In this document: positions 21,729 through 34,154 of the stretch, one piece after another
How the letters are laid out: every line of letters starts with the position of its first letter
Numbering within the stretch: position 1 is the first letter of the stretch
Assembly: GCF_964030925.1 (NCBI RefSeq)
Contig: NZ_OZ034992.1
Coordinates: 1,488,001-1,552,000 of the forward strand
Reading direction: 5' to 3'
DNA length: 64,000 nt
DNA from: Spiroplasma_E sp902809815
GTDB lineage: Bacteria > Bacillota_I > Bacilli_A > Mycoplasmatales > VBWQ01
Notes under the pieces: model-generated
What the model was told of the DNA's origin: nothing
Databases searched by the model: none
The model's input: only the letters and a program-made list of their open reading frames with translations
Translations under genes and position numbers: made by a program

Positions 21729-23483
21729 TTATTCCTGTAATTCTTCTAATTTTTTAAAAATATAATCTCTACCCATACCCCACATTATTCTATTGTTATA
21801 AATATTAATTTCAGTTTGTTGGTTATTGTTATTATTCGCTATTCATAAACTACTTTTTACAACGCTTGTATCTAATTGATAATAAAAATTAATTATTTGT
21901 CAACTATAATTTTTATTATTTTCTTTACTTGTATAATCACCATAACTTATATATATTCTATAATGTGTTTTATCTTTAAATATATATTTTATAAAATTTT
22001 GATTATTATTATTTTTATCTGTTATAACTTCTCCTACTTCTTTTCATTGTGGAATACTTGGACTTGGTGTTGGAGTATTTGGTAATTCAATATTAATCTC
22101 ATTATTTTTTAATTCATTTATTTTTAAAGTATGACTTGTAATTTTTATAGGTTGAATAATATCTACTTTAACTGTATTTTGTAATTCTTCTAATGAAAAA
22201 ATATTTGCATATTTTTCATTTCCACCTTCTAAAATTAATTGTCATTTATTAATATCTAATAATTGTAAATATAAAATACCTTCTTCATTATTAATTAAAC
22301 CTTTTGTAAGAAATATTTTACTTCCATGTATTCCACCTAAATAATTACCTGTTTTAAATTCTACTGTTATTCTTGTATTTACTTGATGAAATGGTGGAGA
22401 TTCCCATGTAATAATTACTCTATAAAGAGTATTAAAAGCAAGATTAAAATCACCATATTTACGATTATTTATACTTTTACCTATTATTTTTCAATTTTCT
22501 TTAACTTGTTTTTTATTTATTTCATTAATAGCACCAACAATATTTTTATTATTAGTTTCTAATCTTCCATAAGTATTATTAAGCAATAATGAGATAGCAA
22601 GAGAACTATTTGAACTATCATTTATTCATAATTGGTCTCTATCATCTTTATATGTAAAATATCCTTTCATAAAAACAGATTTTTTATAATAATTAGTTAA
22701 ATCTGGTATTTTATTATCAACATATTCTTTGTTAGTTGCATCAGTTTCAAAAGTAGGTGTTCCAACATCAATAATTCTTTTATTATTAGCAATAATACCT
22801 TTATCATCTTTTAATTTAACAAAATTAATATTATCTTTATCAACTTCTCATAATGAATCAATATTACTATCAACATGAATTTTTAATTTAGGTATAGTAT
22901 CACTAACATTATCTATTTTTATACCAGTACCTTCAATTAAACTCATTTTTTGTAAAAATGTTTTATTACCAGAATCTCAAGTAATTAGTTTAGTATCACT
23001 TTCATCAAAAATACTAGGAGTATTAAAATTATCTGTATTACATGAAATAGGATTATTAATTGCTTTTCTTGGAGTATGTAAATTTGCTTGTTGTAATAAA
23101 TTATATACTTCCATTAAAACATAATCTGGTTCACTTGGTGGACTAATACTACTTGATAAACCATTACCACTAATAGATACTGAACTTCTTATAAATGCCA
23201 TTCCATCAGTTAAATAATATATAGTCATTCTTGCAGTTGCTCTTTTAACTAATTGTTGTTGAGTTTCATTAAGATTTTTAAATCCTATTACTTCAATTTG
23301 ATTACCAGTAATAGTATTAATTCTTTCACTTGATATAGCAATAGCCATAATAGTAAAATCAGTTTTAGTATTATCAGTAGTAGTTTGGTCAGCATCTGGT
23401 ATAAAACCATATATAGTTTTTAAATCATCTTTTGTAATATAATTTAAATTTACATTTCAATCAATATTATTTTTGTTTTCCAT
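21729..23483 (-). CDS. Phage fibre / receptor-binding protein
   Basis: 584 residues. The middle carries motifs typical of tail and head fibres: DVGTPTFETDATNKEYVDNKI (about residues 240-260), where the DATNKEYVD repeat lies at a shaft junction, and IVGAINEIN. The C-terminal half is beta-rich and ends in many aromatic residues, as expected for a receptor-binding tip. It overlaps the upstream gene by 17 bases. It would attach virions to the host surface, where the paralogous surface proteins of this window are candidate partners (speculation). Confidence 0.7.
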
Positions 23484-24243
23484 AATCTTTATACCTTCCA
23501 TATCCTTGTACTACTTGTGATTTATTAACTACAAACTTATTAAGTTTTTTATCAGTTGCTCTTTCATTTAAAAGGTTGACTGAATATCTTGTTCTTTCTT
23601 GTCTTTGTGGTTTTTTAACTTTTCTAAGTCCGCCATAATAATAATCTCCAAGAATACTTCATGCACCATGACCATCTATTGTTTTAGTTTTTACCATTTC
23701 TTCTCATACTCTTAAAGGTATATTAAAAAAATCATAAGTTTTACTTGATGTTTTAAATTCTACTGTGGCAATTCCATAAGTTTCACCTTTTAATTGAATA
23801 ATTGGTACTCACATTCCACCCGATAATGCTAAACTTGTTAAATTAACATGAACACCAATTATTTTTTGATAGTCTTGTTCAGTTAAATCTTCCATAATAA
23901 TTTCTTTACCTTGTTGCATAAATTTTTGACCAGTTAAATATTGCTTTTGTAATTGTTGAATTTTAGCAATATTTTTACTAGTAATATGTGTCATTATTTT
24001 TTTATGAATTACTGGTAAATTAGTAAGTGTTTGAAGATTTTTATTAAAAGTATTTAATTCTTCTTGTAACTTTCCTTTTCCTAAAGTTTTAGAAAAAATT
24101 CTAGTTTTTAATATTCCTGCTGGTTTTTTTAAAAAACTATTAAATAATGAATTATTTTTTTTAAATTTTTCTATTAATTCAGCAGTTTGAATATCACTAA
24201 CAGCAGTTTCTAATATTATTCTTAAAAGTAAAATAATAGGCAT
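23467..24243 (-). CDS. Phage virion protein, unknown
   Basis: 258 residues, not recognised. It begins with a hydrophobic stretch (MPIILLLRIILETAV), continues with a helical Lys/Gln-rich part (residues 20-120) and ends in a basic tail (GGLRKVKKPQRQERTRY). Its place between capsid and fibre suggests a head-tail joining or collar protein. It starts 5 bases after the capsid stop. Confidence 0.55.
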
Positions 24244-24248
24244 TTAAA

Positions 24249-25438
24249 TTACTTCTTTGTAAAAGTTACTTGTAAAGAACCATCATATAAATTTTTACCT
24301 TCAACATTAGCACTTGTTGCTGTTAAATCTGAAAAATTAGCATTACCTTTTCGATAATTAGGATTTTTAGCAATAACTGCTTTTTCTACTTCATCTGCAG
24401 TTGGTGTTGCACCAGCCATAGTAATAGCACCTAAATTAGTAAATTCAATTGCTGTTGCAATATCTATACTTGAAGTAACTGTAAATCCTTTAACTAAATC
24501 TGGTCTTAATGCTTTACCATCACTTACTAAAAACTTATGAAAGTTTTTAATATTACCATTAGTTTGTAAAATAAATGTATTATCAAGACCACGATTAAAC
24601 GGAAATGCCAATGCTTCTTTATGCACTAATACAGCATCACAACCCCTAAAGTCAAATCCTTCTTGTTTATCAATAACTCCAGCTGGATAATTTCTTCCTA
24701 ATCATGGACATTCTATAATTTTAATACCACCAATTTCTAATACTTTACCACTAGCTAATGCTTCACTAGAACTTTCACTACCTAAATTAGCATTTGCTAA
24801 TAAAACTAACGGTTTAAAAAACTAGATACTCATAATGTATAATCTTCTTCATTTGTACCAATATATTCATCAGTAATTCTTGCTTTTAAAGTTGCTAATG
24901 TAGTTGAGATTTTTAATCATAATAATGCTCTATAATCATCTGTTTTAGGATTAGTTGGTAATGCTATATTAATAATGCCATTATCTTTTGCTGTTTTAAC
25001 TGCTAATTGAAGTAATTTAGCAACTAAATATACTTCTACTGATTTGGCTTTTGCATCAATTCAACCAGAAACATAACTATCACCCATAATAATGCCACCA
25101 TCTTCAAATTTAGCACCTAATCTTTTTAAATCTAATGTTTCAATTTCATAATTAATTTCTTTTGATTTATTTAAAAGAATTTGTTCTGTTCTAATTGCTG
25201 TTACATCATTTTCACCAGCACCACGTTTATAATCTTGTGTAATATTACGTTTTGTAACATCATAAATAGCAGTACCAGCATCTAATTGCTCTCTATTTTC
25301 TACTGTTGCATTAATTAATGCTACTCTTTTTGATAATAAAACTTTTAAATTTTTAAGATATTTAATTGATAAATCTGCTTTACCACTAGGTGTACTAGGG
25401 TCATTAATTGTTGTTGATTGTGTTGTAATAATTGCCAT
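24249..25438 (-). pseudogene. Probable major capsid protein with an internal frameshift
   Basis: Frame 0 from ATG 25438 encodes 210 residues (MAIITTQSTTINDPSTPSGKADLSIKYLKNLKVLL...) and stops at TAG 24806. The -1 frame carries on to 24249 (KPLVLLANANLGSESSS... GCDAVLVHKEALAFPF... LDNTFILQTNG... NVEGKNLYDGSLQVTF). The joined length of about 395 residues, the position after a scaffold gene, and the late VLVHKEALAF-type segment fit an HK97-fold capsid. The junction is T TTT TTA (complement of 24815-24821), a classical -1 slippery heptamer, so either programmed shifting or a one-base loss in a T-run explains it. A break mid-protein favours decay. Confidence 0.65.
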
Positions 25439-25458
25439 TTTATTTTTCTCCCTCTATA

Positions 25459-25644
25459 TTAGCCTAATAGTCAATCTTTAACTAATTGTGGCATTTCATT
25501 TAATAATGTTTGATAATCATTAATTGCATTTTGTAATATATTAATATCAGTAAATTTAAAACAATTATCAATATGTAATTCAAAATCCCTATCAATTCTG
25601 ATATCTTGTTTTCTATATTTTTCATTAAATTCAATTTTTGTCAT
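25459..25644 (-). CDS. Small phage protein between scaffold and capsid
   Basis: 61 residues, MTKIEFNEKYRKQDIRIDRDFELHIDNCFKF... ending KDWLLG; not recognised. ATG 25644 is placed 1 base after the scaffold stop (TAATATG) with GGTGG before it. An in-frame GTG lies at 25653. Confidence 0.6.
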
Positions 25645-25645
25645 A

Positions 25646-26158
25646 TTAACCACCTACCATTCCAAATTTATTAGTATCTACATCTTCTTTTTTTTCTTTA
25701 AATTTATCTTTTACATCTAAAGAATTACTAATATTTGTATCTTTATTTTTATTAAATAAATGTGGAAAATCTTTATTTAATAATGATAATTCTTCTTCAA
25801 TATCATCTTTATCTCCAAGATATCTTTTTAATAAATTAATATTTTCTTGTGATAAATCATATTTTTTATAACTTTCTGAATGTCTAATTTCTCTATCTTT
25901 ATCAGTTTTTTCTTTATATAAAGCATTATATTTTTCTTCTAATTCTTTATATTTTTCTTCTAAAGTTGGTTCTTTAGACTCTTCAGTTTCATTGTCTTTT
26001 GATTCACTTTCTACTGGTTTTGATTCATTTTCTTCGGGTTTTGATTCACTTTTTGGCTCTTTTGATTCATTATCTGTTGAATTTGATTCACTTTCTTGTT
26101 CATCTTTTTCTTTTTCTTCCATAGTATTACCTTCTTTCATTTCATTTTCATTTAACAT
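25646..26158 (-). CDS. Probable capsid scaffold protein
   Basis: 170 residues, extremely acidic in the first half (repeats of ES/SKP/EEN/ESK such as SKPEENESKPVESESKDNE) and coiled-coil in the middle (LEEKYKELEEKYNALYKEKTDKDREI). The composition and the location directly upstream of the capsid gene match phage GP20-type scaffolds, which guide shell assembly and then leave. ATG 26158 follows AAAGGTGG. An alternative upstream start would add four residues. The repeats in its first half create a spurious Ser-rich frame on the other strand. Confidence 0.65.
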   Translation of the reverse strand: MLNENEMKEGNTMEEKEKDEQESESNSTDNESKEPKSESKPEENESKPVESESKDNETEESKEPTLEEKYKELEEKYNALYKEKTDKDREIRHSESYKKYDLSQENINLLKRYLGDKDDIEEELSLLNKDFPHLFNKNKDTNISNSLDVKDKFKEKKEDVDTNKFGMVGG

Positions 26159-26174
26159 AATTATCACCACCTTT

Positions 26175-29042
26175 CTAAGTTGAACTTTTTGGATTAATCA
26201 CCAATGACGTAGTTTGAAGATTTCAATTAGCAGATGAGGCTGCCATATAAAGTTTTGGTACTAATGTTGTTATAAATTGGTATTGAACTACGATTAAGTT
26301 ATAATCTTGACTTTTATATGCTTTTGTTTTAAAAGCCATTATTTTAAATCAAATACTATTTGGTAAATTTTTACCACTAGTTGTTTGATTATCATTAGTT
26401 CATATTAAATCATTAATATATATATTATTTAATCTTTCTGCATTTGTTAAAGAAGCAGTTTGATTAATTCCTGTACCACCATAATCTTCATTTTTTATAT
26501 TAAATGTTCAATTATTATTACTATCATTATGATTTCCAGAATCATTGTTATAAGTATTATCATTATCTTGAAAAAGAGCAGTATCATTTTGGTTATCTGG
26601 TAAATTACCAATATCAGTTAAATTAATTTTTATAGGTGTAAATCAATTTTTATTATTTATATATTTTTCTGCAAATGGTCTATCATCATATATTGCATTC
26701 ATATTAAAATTAAAATTAAATGTTAAACTTTCATAATCTTCTTTAAATTTATCAACATTATCATAACCATATTGATTTACATAAATACCAATACTATTAT
26801 GAAATTTACCTTTAACATCTTCTAAAATATGGGGTCTCATTTGATAATTTAAACTTGCATTTTCTAATGGAGAATTAATATTATTATTAATTCCATATTG
26901 ACTTTGATTACTTAAATCAATAAATATAGGATGTGCTCTTTCTATTAATGGTGGTGGTTGTATTGCTTGTGGATAATTAAATGGTTGGTCAAATTTAAAA
27001 GTATTATTTGCTAAAATAAATGTATTTTGAATTAATCTACTATTATTACTTGCTTTACCAACTGTTTGATAAGTACCACTTCAAATACTAAAATTATCAT
27101 TAACAGCACCATTTCTATTATCTGGCATACTATAAAATGTTATTTTAAAATTACTTTTACCAACAACCTTAATATCAATCATATCAATTGCTCATTTAAC
27201 AATATTTGTATCAGTAAATTTAGGTTCATTTAATAATGGAATTAAACTATTTTCTTTTGGTAATAATGAAACTGTATCTTTACCACCAGCACCATTTAAT
27301 TGACCTAAATTTACAGTATCATAAATTCCTTGTGAAGAAATACTTGCATCATTAATATTAAAATTTTGTAAATTAATCTTATCTGTTAAATTAAATGTAA
27401 ATGATGTCATATGACTTGCTGTACCTAATACAGATTGAATAGTATCTGGTGTTTCATTTCTAAATACATCTAATGGAATTAATGCTGGATTAGTACTTTG
27501 TGAACTATATAATAATGTTGTATAAAAATTATATAATTCAGCAGATATTAAGCCATTTATATAAGGAAATTGTGGTATTAATAAATTACTTGATAATTTA
27601 GCACCAATATCTAATCCACCAACAAAAGCATTCATAAATGAGCCAAATACAGGTATAGTATTAAGATTAATTTTAATAGTTTCTCTAACTGTTAAAGGTA
27701 TTTCACTAATAGGATTATAAATAAAATAATGTAAAGCATTAATAGTATTTAATTGCTTAAATTTATTATTATTCATATTATAATGAGTATTACCAATAAA
27801 TTTTTTATTATTTTTATTATAATATTGAAAATATGGATTACCAGCAGTTGCATAATTATAATCTTCTATTTCAGCACCATTTAAAAAATTATTATCTCAA
27901 TAATTTACTAATCTATTTGATACATCAACTTTATTAGTATTTTTAGTTTTTTCAACATTAGTTCTTAAATGACCTTCATAATGTTTTGTTGCACCATCAT
28001 CATAATTTGGAGAAATTACTTTTTGTCAATCTTGATAACTATCAATTGTACTTTCACCACGTACAGTTAATACATAATTTGTTTCTGGTAATGCTTGAAA
28101 ACTTACTGGGTCATAAGTTGAACATTGATATTGTCATGGAAATAATAATTTACTTGGATATTGTCTATATTTATGTTGTTTAGTATTAATAGGATTATTA
28201 TCAATATCTCTACCTCATAATGCTATTGAAATAGGTTTAACTGAACCATAAAAAGATATTTGACAATGTGTTACTGGTAATGGAGTTAAATAATTATCAT
28301 CTAAAATAATATTATTATTTTCATCTAATGCTGGTAATGCAACTGGGTCGCCCGGGGCACCTAATTGTACATATTGATTAATTGCTAATCCACTATGTGC
28401 TAATTTATCATTTAACGAACTAAAAGTACATTGAATAAAAGCAAGTTCTTTATTTTCGGGATTATAAGTTTTAGTTGCTACTTCAAGAATATATCATTGT
28501 CTATCAACTTTAATTGATTTATCAGTATTTATAACTTTATTAATTTCTGGAATCATATATAACTTATATAAATTTGAAACAATATTATTAATAAAATTAA
28601 AATTCTTTTTTTCATTTGGAATATTAATAACTACATTTTTAATTGCTTGTTCTTGAATAAAAGCATTATTTGCTGGAGTTGCTGAATAAGTAATACCTAA
28701 TTGGTCACTTACAATATTTCCATAAAATACATCTCCAACTTGTAAATCTTTATATGCTTCATCTGGATTATCTTTTTCTTGACTGGGATAATAAGAATGG
28801 TCTCAAACTGCTTGTATTGCTTCTCTTCCAGTAAAGATTTTACTAAATGAAGTATAATCATTAGGAATTGAAGTTGGTGGTTTATATCCAGTTTCCGTTG
28901 AATTTATAGCACCTAAAATAATAGTAAAAGGACATACACGAAATTGTAAATCTTTATTTTGTGTAAAATCTTTTTCAATTTCACCTGTACTTTTTCATAC
29001 AGTTTTAATTAATTGATGATTTATTTTCGGTATCATTCCCAT
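26175..29042 (-). CDS. Large phage virion protein, unknown
   Basis: 955 residues with no in-frame stop when TGA=Trp, the largest intact phage gene. It is Asn- and aromatic-rich and beta-like throughout. No membrane segment apart from a mid-protein hydrophobic/Gly stretch (IPVFGSFMNAFVGGLDIGAKL, near residue 450). It is placed between portal and scaffold, so a tail, collar or adsorption-apparatus protein is likely. No tape-measure coiled coil is present. ATG 29042 overlaps the portal frame by 38 bases. A local GC-rich patch (28346-28360) encodes GAPGDP. Confidence 0.6.
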
Positions 29043-30330
29043 TTTTAGTTTCTCCTAAAAAAGTATTATTAAATTCAATTTCTTCTTTTTGATATTTTCT
29101 ATTTTCATTAATAATTTGTTGTGCTTCTTCTTCACTAACACCATATCTTTTAACAATAATTCTTTTAATATTAGTAATTCCTAATCTTAATTCTGCTTCA
29201 TCAATTTCAAGTGATTTTAATCTATCTGTAATAGTATTTTCTTTAATTTCAAATGTTCATTTAGATTTATCACCATCTAATCCCATTAATATAAAACATC
29301 TTTGAAATATTTCATTTCAATCACTTTGATTTAAAGTTCTTTTAATTCTTGTAGTTTCCATATCACGAGAATTAGTAATTAATACTTCTGCTTCAGTTTT
29401 TTGACTTGTAGTATCATTTACTGGACTATATCCATTTGCTTCAAAATATTTATCAATAATAAATTGTATAAATTCAACATATTTATCTAATATTGGTGTT
29501 CCTTGAATTACTGCAATTGGTAATGTACCACTAGTACTTCCTACACTTCTTAAATTTGTTTGTAATATAAAATCACCAAATAATTTTTTAAAATCAAATG
29601 CAGTTTTAGATTGATTTACTTCTTGTTGAGTAATATTAGCAAATACTCTTGTACGATTATATTCAAGTTCTTTTCATACTATTTCAAAAGTATGATTTAA
29701 TAATTTTTGTAAACCTTTACAAGCAGTATTATCTGGATAATAATCACCAATAACTCCACCAAAGAAATTCTTCTTAGGTAAATTTTGCATAAATTTAACT
29801 GGAATAATACCTAAATTATGATTTTCTATTAATGGTAATTTTAAATCATCACTTATTTCTTTTTGTAAACCATCTAAAGTAACAGTATCACTAGTAAAAT
29901 ATCTAATTATTTGATTTGGAGTATATGTTGTTTTAACATAAATACTTTGGTCATCATATTGTAATCTTGACCAAGTACTAGCACTATATTCAGTTTCCAA
30001 TACTCTTGCAACTCTTGATTGAGCATATGGTTGAGCAAAATTTAATGCTATTCTTCCAGCTTTACTTTTATCAATTTGAATAATACTATAACCATAACCA
30101 GATTTAATATGACAATCTTGATAAAATAAACTATCAAAATTATTTCATTCTTTTAATTTTTCAATTGCTCTTTTATAATCATCATCTTCACTTGTTAAAG
30201 TATAACCATTACCTCATAATAATTTACTCCCATGATTTGCAACCATTTCTGATAAATTTACCAAACATCATTTAGATGATAATAATTCAGTATTATTAGA
30301 TTCAGATATTAATGTTTCATTATTATTCAT
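29005..30330 (-). CDS. Phage portal protein
   Basis: 441 residues. Position right after the terminase and features such as WGNGYTLTSEDDDYKRAIEKLKEWNNF, the GIIPVKFMQNLPKK segment, AFDFKKLFGDF and the C-terminal coiled region (ERRLGITNIKRIIVKRYGVSEEEAQQI-like) match the SPP1/phi29-like portal group. It forms the ring through which DNA is packaged by the terminase. It starts 3 bases after the TerL stop. Recognition is from pattern and context, so moderate confidence. Confidence 0.7.
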
Positions 30331-30333
30331 ATG

Positions 30334-31686
30334 TTACTTCCTTTCAAAATAAGGATTTATATCTGCACTTAAATTTCTAATATATGGTTCTATAGCATAA
30401 TCAAAAGCATCTCGTAAATGGTCATTACCCGCTAATGGTATTTGTTTAATACTTTTAGGGTCTCATACAGCCAATCTAAATTCATCTAATAATGATTGTG
30501 CATTCATACTAATATTTAAGCGTTCTGATGCCATTAAAGCAACATTCTTACCTATTCTAAACTCAAGTCTTAATTTCACACAATCTTTAAAATATAGTTA
30601 TGAATTAACTTGATATTTAATTGCTGTATCATTTAACATTTCAATAAATGTATAATTACTAAAATCACAATATACAGTTAAACCATATTCATATAACAAA
30701 TTATTTTCTTTTGCTAATTTAATATAAAACTCTACTACTAATCTTGCTAATTGCTTATTATCATAACGTATTAATTTATTTTCTATTTTTAAACAATCAA
30801 TAACATTAACAAATTTAAAATTATAATCAAAACCTATTAATACACATGCTAAAGCATCATCTTTAAACCCATAATCTAATCCAGCACTAAATCTATAACT
30901 TGGTTGTAATAATCTACTAATCTTATGAATTAAATGTGAATATATTCCACCAGATTCATAACCTACTAATCCATGACTTCTTACTCTTGCAGATATTGGG
31001 TCTAATTTTTCTATTTCTAATAATTGATGCTTATCACTATCTTTTAAATGAGTATTTAATTTTCAATTTTGATAATGATAAATAGTATTATCAATAATAG
31101 TAAATTGTTCATATTCATTAATAATTTGTTTTTCATTTTGTGGACAAGCATTTATAGTTTTTTTAATAAATTCATTTAAAATACTTCAAGGATTACAACT
31201 TTCAATTTCTAATAATTGATTTGCACCACGAATTGCATCTTTTAAATCTTGATAATCATTTTCAGTAATTTCATATCTTTCATCACTTCATATAATTACA
31301 TAATCATATAAATAATTACTTGCTAATCCAGTTAATTTAACATTACTATTATCTTGTGAATGTAAATATTTACAAGTTATTTTACTACCATTAAATTCAA
31401 TAGTTTTTTTAGTTTCACTAATAATAAAATTAATACTAGGATATGTTGCTTTAATAATTTGTTTTAATTCTTGTCAACTATCATTTAATTGTTTTGACAT
31501 ATTACGAATTAAATAAGCATGAATATTAATATTTTCTAACATTAATAAAATACCAAGAAATTCAATATCACTAAATGTTTTACCAGATTTACGACTACCT
31601 AATTGTTTAATTTTAGTAATATTTAAAGGTTGTTTTAAATACATTCTTTTAGCAATATCTAATAAATAACCAAAATTACTTAACAT
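30334..31686 (-). pseudogene. terL: Terminase large subunit with a premature TAA
   Basis: 450 codons. The packaging ATPase has Walker A GSRKSGKT (residues 30-37) and Walker B YVIIWSDE (129-136). The nuclease half shows the RNase H-like AGLDYGFKDDALACVLIGFD and YCDFSN segments. Codon 363 is TAA (30598-30600), between VNS and LYFKDCVKL, and the frame is otherwise open to 30334. A CAA to TAA change would explain it. The truncation removes the end of the nuclease domain, so packaging is probably disabled unless the stop is suppressed. The start overlaps the small-subunit stop by 7 bases. Confidence 0.82.
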
Positions 31687-32075
31687 TTATTCTTACCTTT
31701 ATTTTCTAAACTAATTGCTATAGGGGCTGTATTATCACTACTTTTTATATCAATTTTTGTAGATAAATGATATTCTTTCACAAATGCTCTTTCTAAATAT
31801 CATGCAGTATTATTTGCATTTGCTTTTAAATATCTTTGTGTATTAATATGACGTATTTGTAAATATGCTCAATTAATTTGTTGTAAAAAAGTATTTCTCT
31901 TTTTTTGTTTTCAACTATAAAGAGTATTTTCTGTAATATCTAAATAAACTAACATACCAATTTTAGTTGGTACTTCTTCAGTTTGTTTACAATGATTAAA
32001 ATATTCTTCTAATTTTTCTCTTAATGCTTTTGCATCATTAAAAATTGTTCTTATTTTTATTTTTTCTTCTTGCAC
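31680..32075 (-). CDS. terS: Probable terminase small subunit
   Basis: 131 residues from GTG 32075, placed 8 bases after AAAGGAG. The N-terminal half is a helix-turn-helix-like region (KALREKLEEYFNHCKQ... KIGMLVYLDITENTLYSWKQ), typical of DNA-recognising small terminases. The middle is helical (NAWYLERAF-like NTAWYLERAF). It lies directly upstream of, and overlaps, terL. An upstream ATG 32093 (MKGDFYV) is in frame but overlaps the ribosome-binding site. Confidence 0.7.
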
Positions 32076-32238
32076 ATAAAAATCTCCTTTCATATGCTTT
32101 AAAAACACAAAAATTTATGATATAATTAATATAATCTTTAAGTTAAGTGACCGAAAAAAACTAACTTATTAACTTTATTAATTACTTCATATATTCTTTT
32201 ATTTAATTTTTATAATATAATTATAACAAAAAATAGCA
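32076..32238 (-). promoter_or_regulatory. Likely promoter region of the phage late operon
   Basis: This 163-base gap carries the terS ribosome-binding site (AAAGGAG) and, on the minus strand, TTAACT followed by ATTATATTAATTATATCAT, a plausible -35/-10 arrangement. Assigning the exact boxes is not possible by eye. Confidence 0.35.
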
Positions 32239-32255
32239 TTATACTGCTATTTTTT
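32228..32255 (-). terminator. Terminator after the small membrane protein gene
   Basis: AAAAAATAGC pairs with GCTATTTTTT over an 8-base loop and includes the stop codon of the gene at 32239. The T-tract follows on the minus strand. It separates that gene from terS. Confidence 0.7.
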
Positions 32256-32499
32256 TATTTCTTTTTTTAAATTTAAAAATTTTACTACATTTATTTTTTC
32301 AAAATTTAAATTCTGGATTTTGTTTTTTGTATATAATCATGCAACCAATAAAAGCGCCAATTATATTTAAAGAAATTGTTAATCTTAAAATACCAAAAAT
32401 ATTATTTTTTTGACATTGTTTTATACCATCAAAAGCAAGTAATCCCAAAACAATAGTAATTGGTAAACAAATACCAAATATAATTACTCAAATGTCCAT
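32239..32499 (-). CDS. Small membrane protein, holin-like
   Basis: 86 residues with two membrane segments (WVIIFGICLPITIVLGLLAF, about 4-23, and IFGILRLTISLNIIGAFIGCMII, about 34-56) and a very basic tail (KFWKNKCSKIFKFKKRNKK). The two-helix-plus-basic-tail design and its place just before the packaging genes suit a holin. No endolysin is seen, in keeping with a wall-less host. Function not proven. Confidence 0.6.
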
Positions 32500-32557
32500 T
32501 TTTATTTTCCTTTTCTATTTCTATTTTTCTTTATTGTACATTATTTTATTAAAAAAG

Positions 32558-32585
32558 AAAAGATAACTAATAAAAGTTATCTTTT
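32558..32585. terminator. Hairpin at the end of the phage replication block
   Basis: AAAAGATAACT pairs with AGTTATCTTTT. On the minus strand it would end the transcript of the gene now interrupted by the UPF0236 element: the left-hand copy of the 15-bp repeat continues the reading frame to a TAA just before this hairpin. Confidence 0.6.
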
Positions 32586-32997
32586 AAACGTAAATAGAAT
32601 TTGCAGTTTATTTTATCGTTCACTAATATTATACTCTAAAACCAAACATTTTTCAACAATATTTTAATAAATTTGATACAATTTTTGAGTTAAAAAATAA
32701 ATAGAAAGGTGTTAAAAAATGTTTAGTTTTAAAGGATTTCTAAAATCTGAAATCAGTAACATTTTAGCAAAATATTTTCAAAAAATCCATAATTTTGATG
32801 AATATTTTTTTCTAAATAGAGATAAAAATCAATATAAAGTTGCTTGAACATGTAATAGAACAGTAAATACTCCAATTGGAATGGATACTTTTAGACAAAG
32901 AGTTTATTGAGATAAAATTAATAAAAAAACTAATTATCCAATTTATGAAGAATTTGGTATTAAAAAAAGAGCAAGAATTACTAATGATTTATATTTT

Positions 32998-34154
32998 AGA
33001 CATATTCCGTAATTAAATTTTTTAAAAGTCAATTAATAATTTTAAAATTTATTTTATAATTTTGTTATTAACAATAAATTTAGAAAAGTGTTGATAAAAA
33101 TGATTTTTGAAAATTTAAAAAAATTAAAAAATGAAGAATTTTACAGATATTTTGGTATAAAACGTTTTCATTTTAATGAAATGTTAGAAAAATTAATTGA
33201 AATAGAAAAATTAGAAAAAAATAAAGGTCGAAAAAATAAACTTTCAGTAGAAGAAAGATTAATGATGACTTTATTATACTGAAAAGAATATTATACTTTT
33301 TTTCAAATGAGTATTAAATCTAAAATGAGCCCATCAAGTTGTTTTCGAAATATTACTTGAGTAGAAAATAAACTTAGTAACCACAAAGATTACCAATTTT
33401 TAAAAGAAAGATATAAATTAAAAATTGATAAAAAACAAGAAAATTCAAATGAATTTCAATTTTATTTAATTGATTCAACTGAGATTGAAATTGAAAGACC
33501 AACTAAAAAAACTACAGTTAGAATATTTTTCTGGTAAAAGTTGAATGTATTCTATAAAATTTCAAATTGTATATGATTTTTTTAATAAAAAAATTGTTGA
33601 TATTTTTGCTGATAATGGTAAAGTGCATGATTTTCAAATATTAAAAAATTCAAATCTTGAATTTTCAGAAAAAACAATAATTATTGGTGATTTAGGATAT
33701 CAAGGTATACAAAATATTTATAAAAATACAATAATACCAATTAAAAGAACTAAAAATAAAAAATTAACTAAACAAGAAAGAAAATACAATAAGATTGTAT
33801 CTAAAATTAGAATTAAAGTTGAACATGTCTTTGCTTGATTGAAAAGATTCAAAATTTTAGTAAATAAATGTAGAAAATCTAAATTTAGACTTATGTACTT
33901 AAGATTTAACTTACTTTGTGAAATTTTTAATAAAATAAAACCATTAAAATAAAAAAAATATTAAAAATATTTTTTTAAAATTTAAATTTTTATCGAGTTA
34001 ATATAAAAATATTATTAACAATTTTTTGTTTAAAATGTAAACTCATTTTTTAAACTATTTTTTCAAAAAATATTTATTTCTATATTCAATAACACTAAAT
34101 TGTTTTAAAACAATTTTATTGACAATTAATTAAATTTAATTACGGAATATGTCC
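32998..34154 (+). mobile_element. IS5-family insertion sequence, copy C (inside UPF0236-like gene)
   Basis: 1157 bp. Its 5' sub-terminal region differs from copies A, B and D (AAATTTTTTAAAAGTCAATT type, shared with copies E, F and G). Target repeat TTT at 32995-32997 and 34155-34157. Confidence 0.92.
33100..33952 (+). pseudogene. IS5-family transposase with a seven-A run (copy C)
   Basis: As copies A and B, except that the frameshift tract has seven A instead of eight. Frame 0 then reads TKKTTVRIFFW and stops. A -1 slip no longer joins the two halves; a loss of one A or gain of two would be needed. This copy is probably inactive. Confidence 0.75.

Noticed and set aside
21876..22085. Ile-rich plus-strand frame
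   Set aside because: Antisense to the fibre gene, an artefact of Asn/Lys-rich coding sequence.
25992..26183. Ser/Phe-rich repeating frame on the plus strand
   Set aside because: It is the complement of the acidic repeat region of the scaffold gene and has no start signals.
28346..28360. GC-rich island GGTCGCCCGGGGCACC
   Set aside because: It lies in frame in the 955-residue gene and encodes GAPGDP; a local composition quirk, not evidence of transfer.
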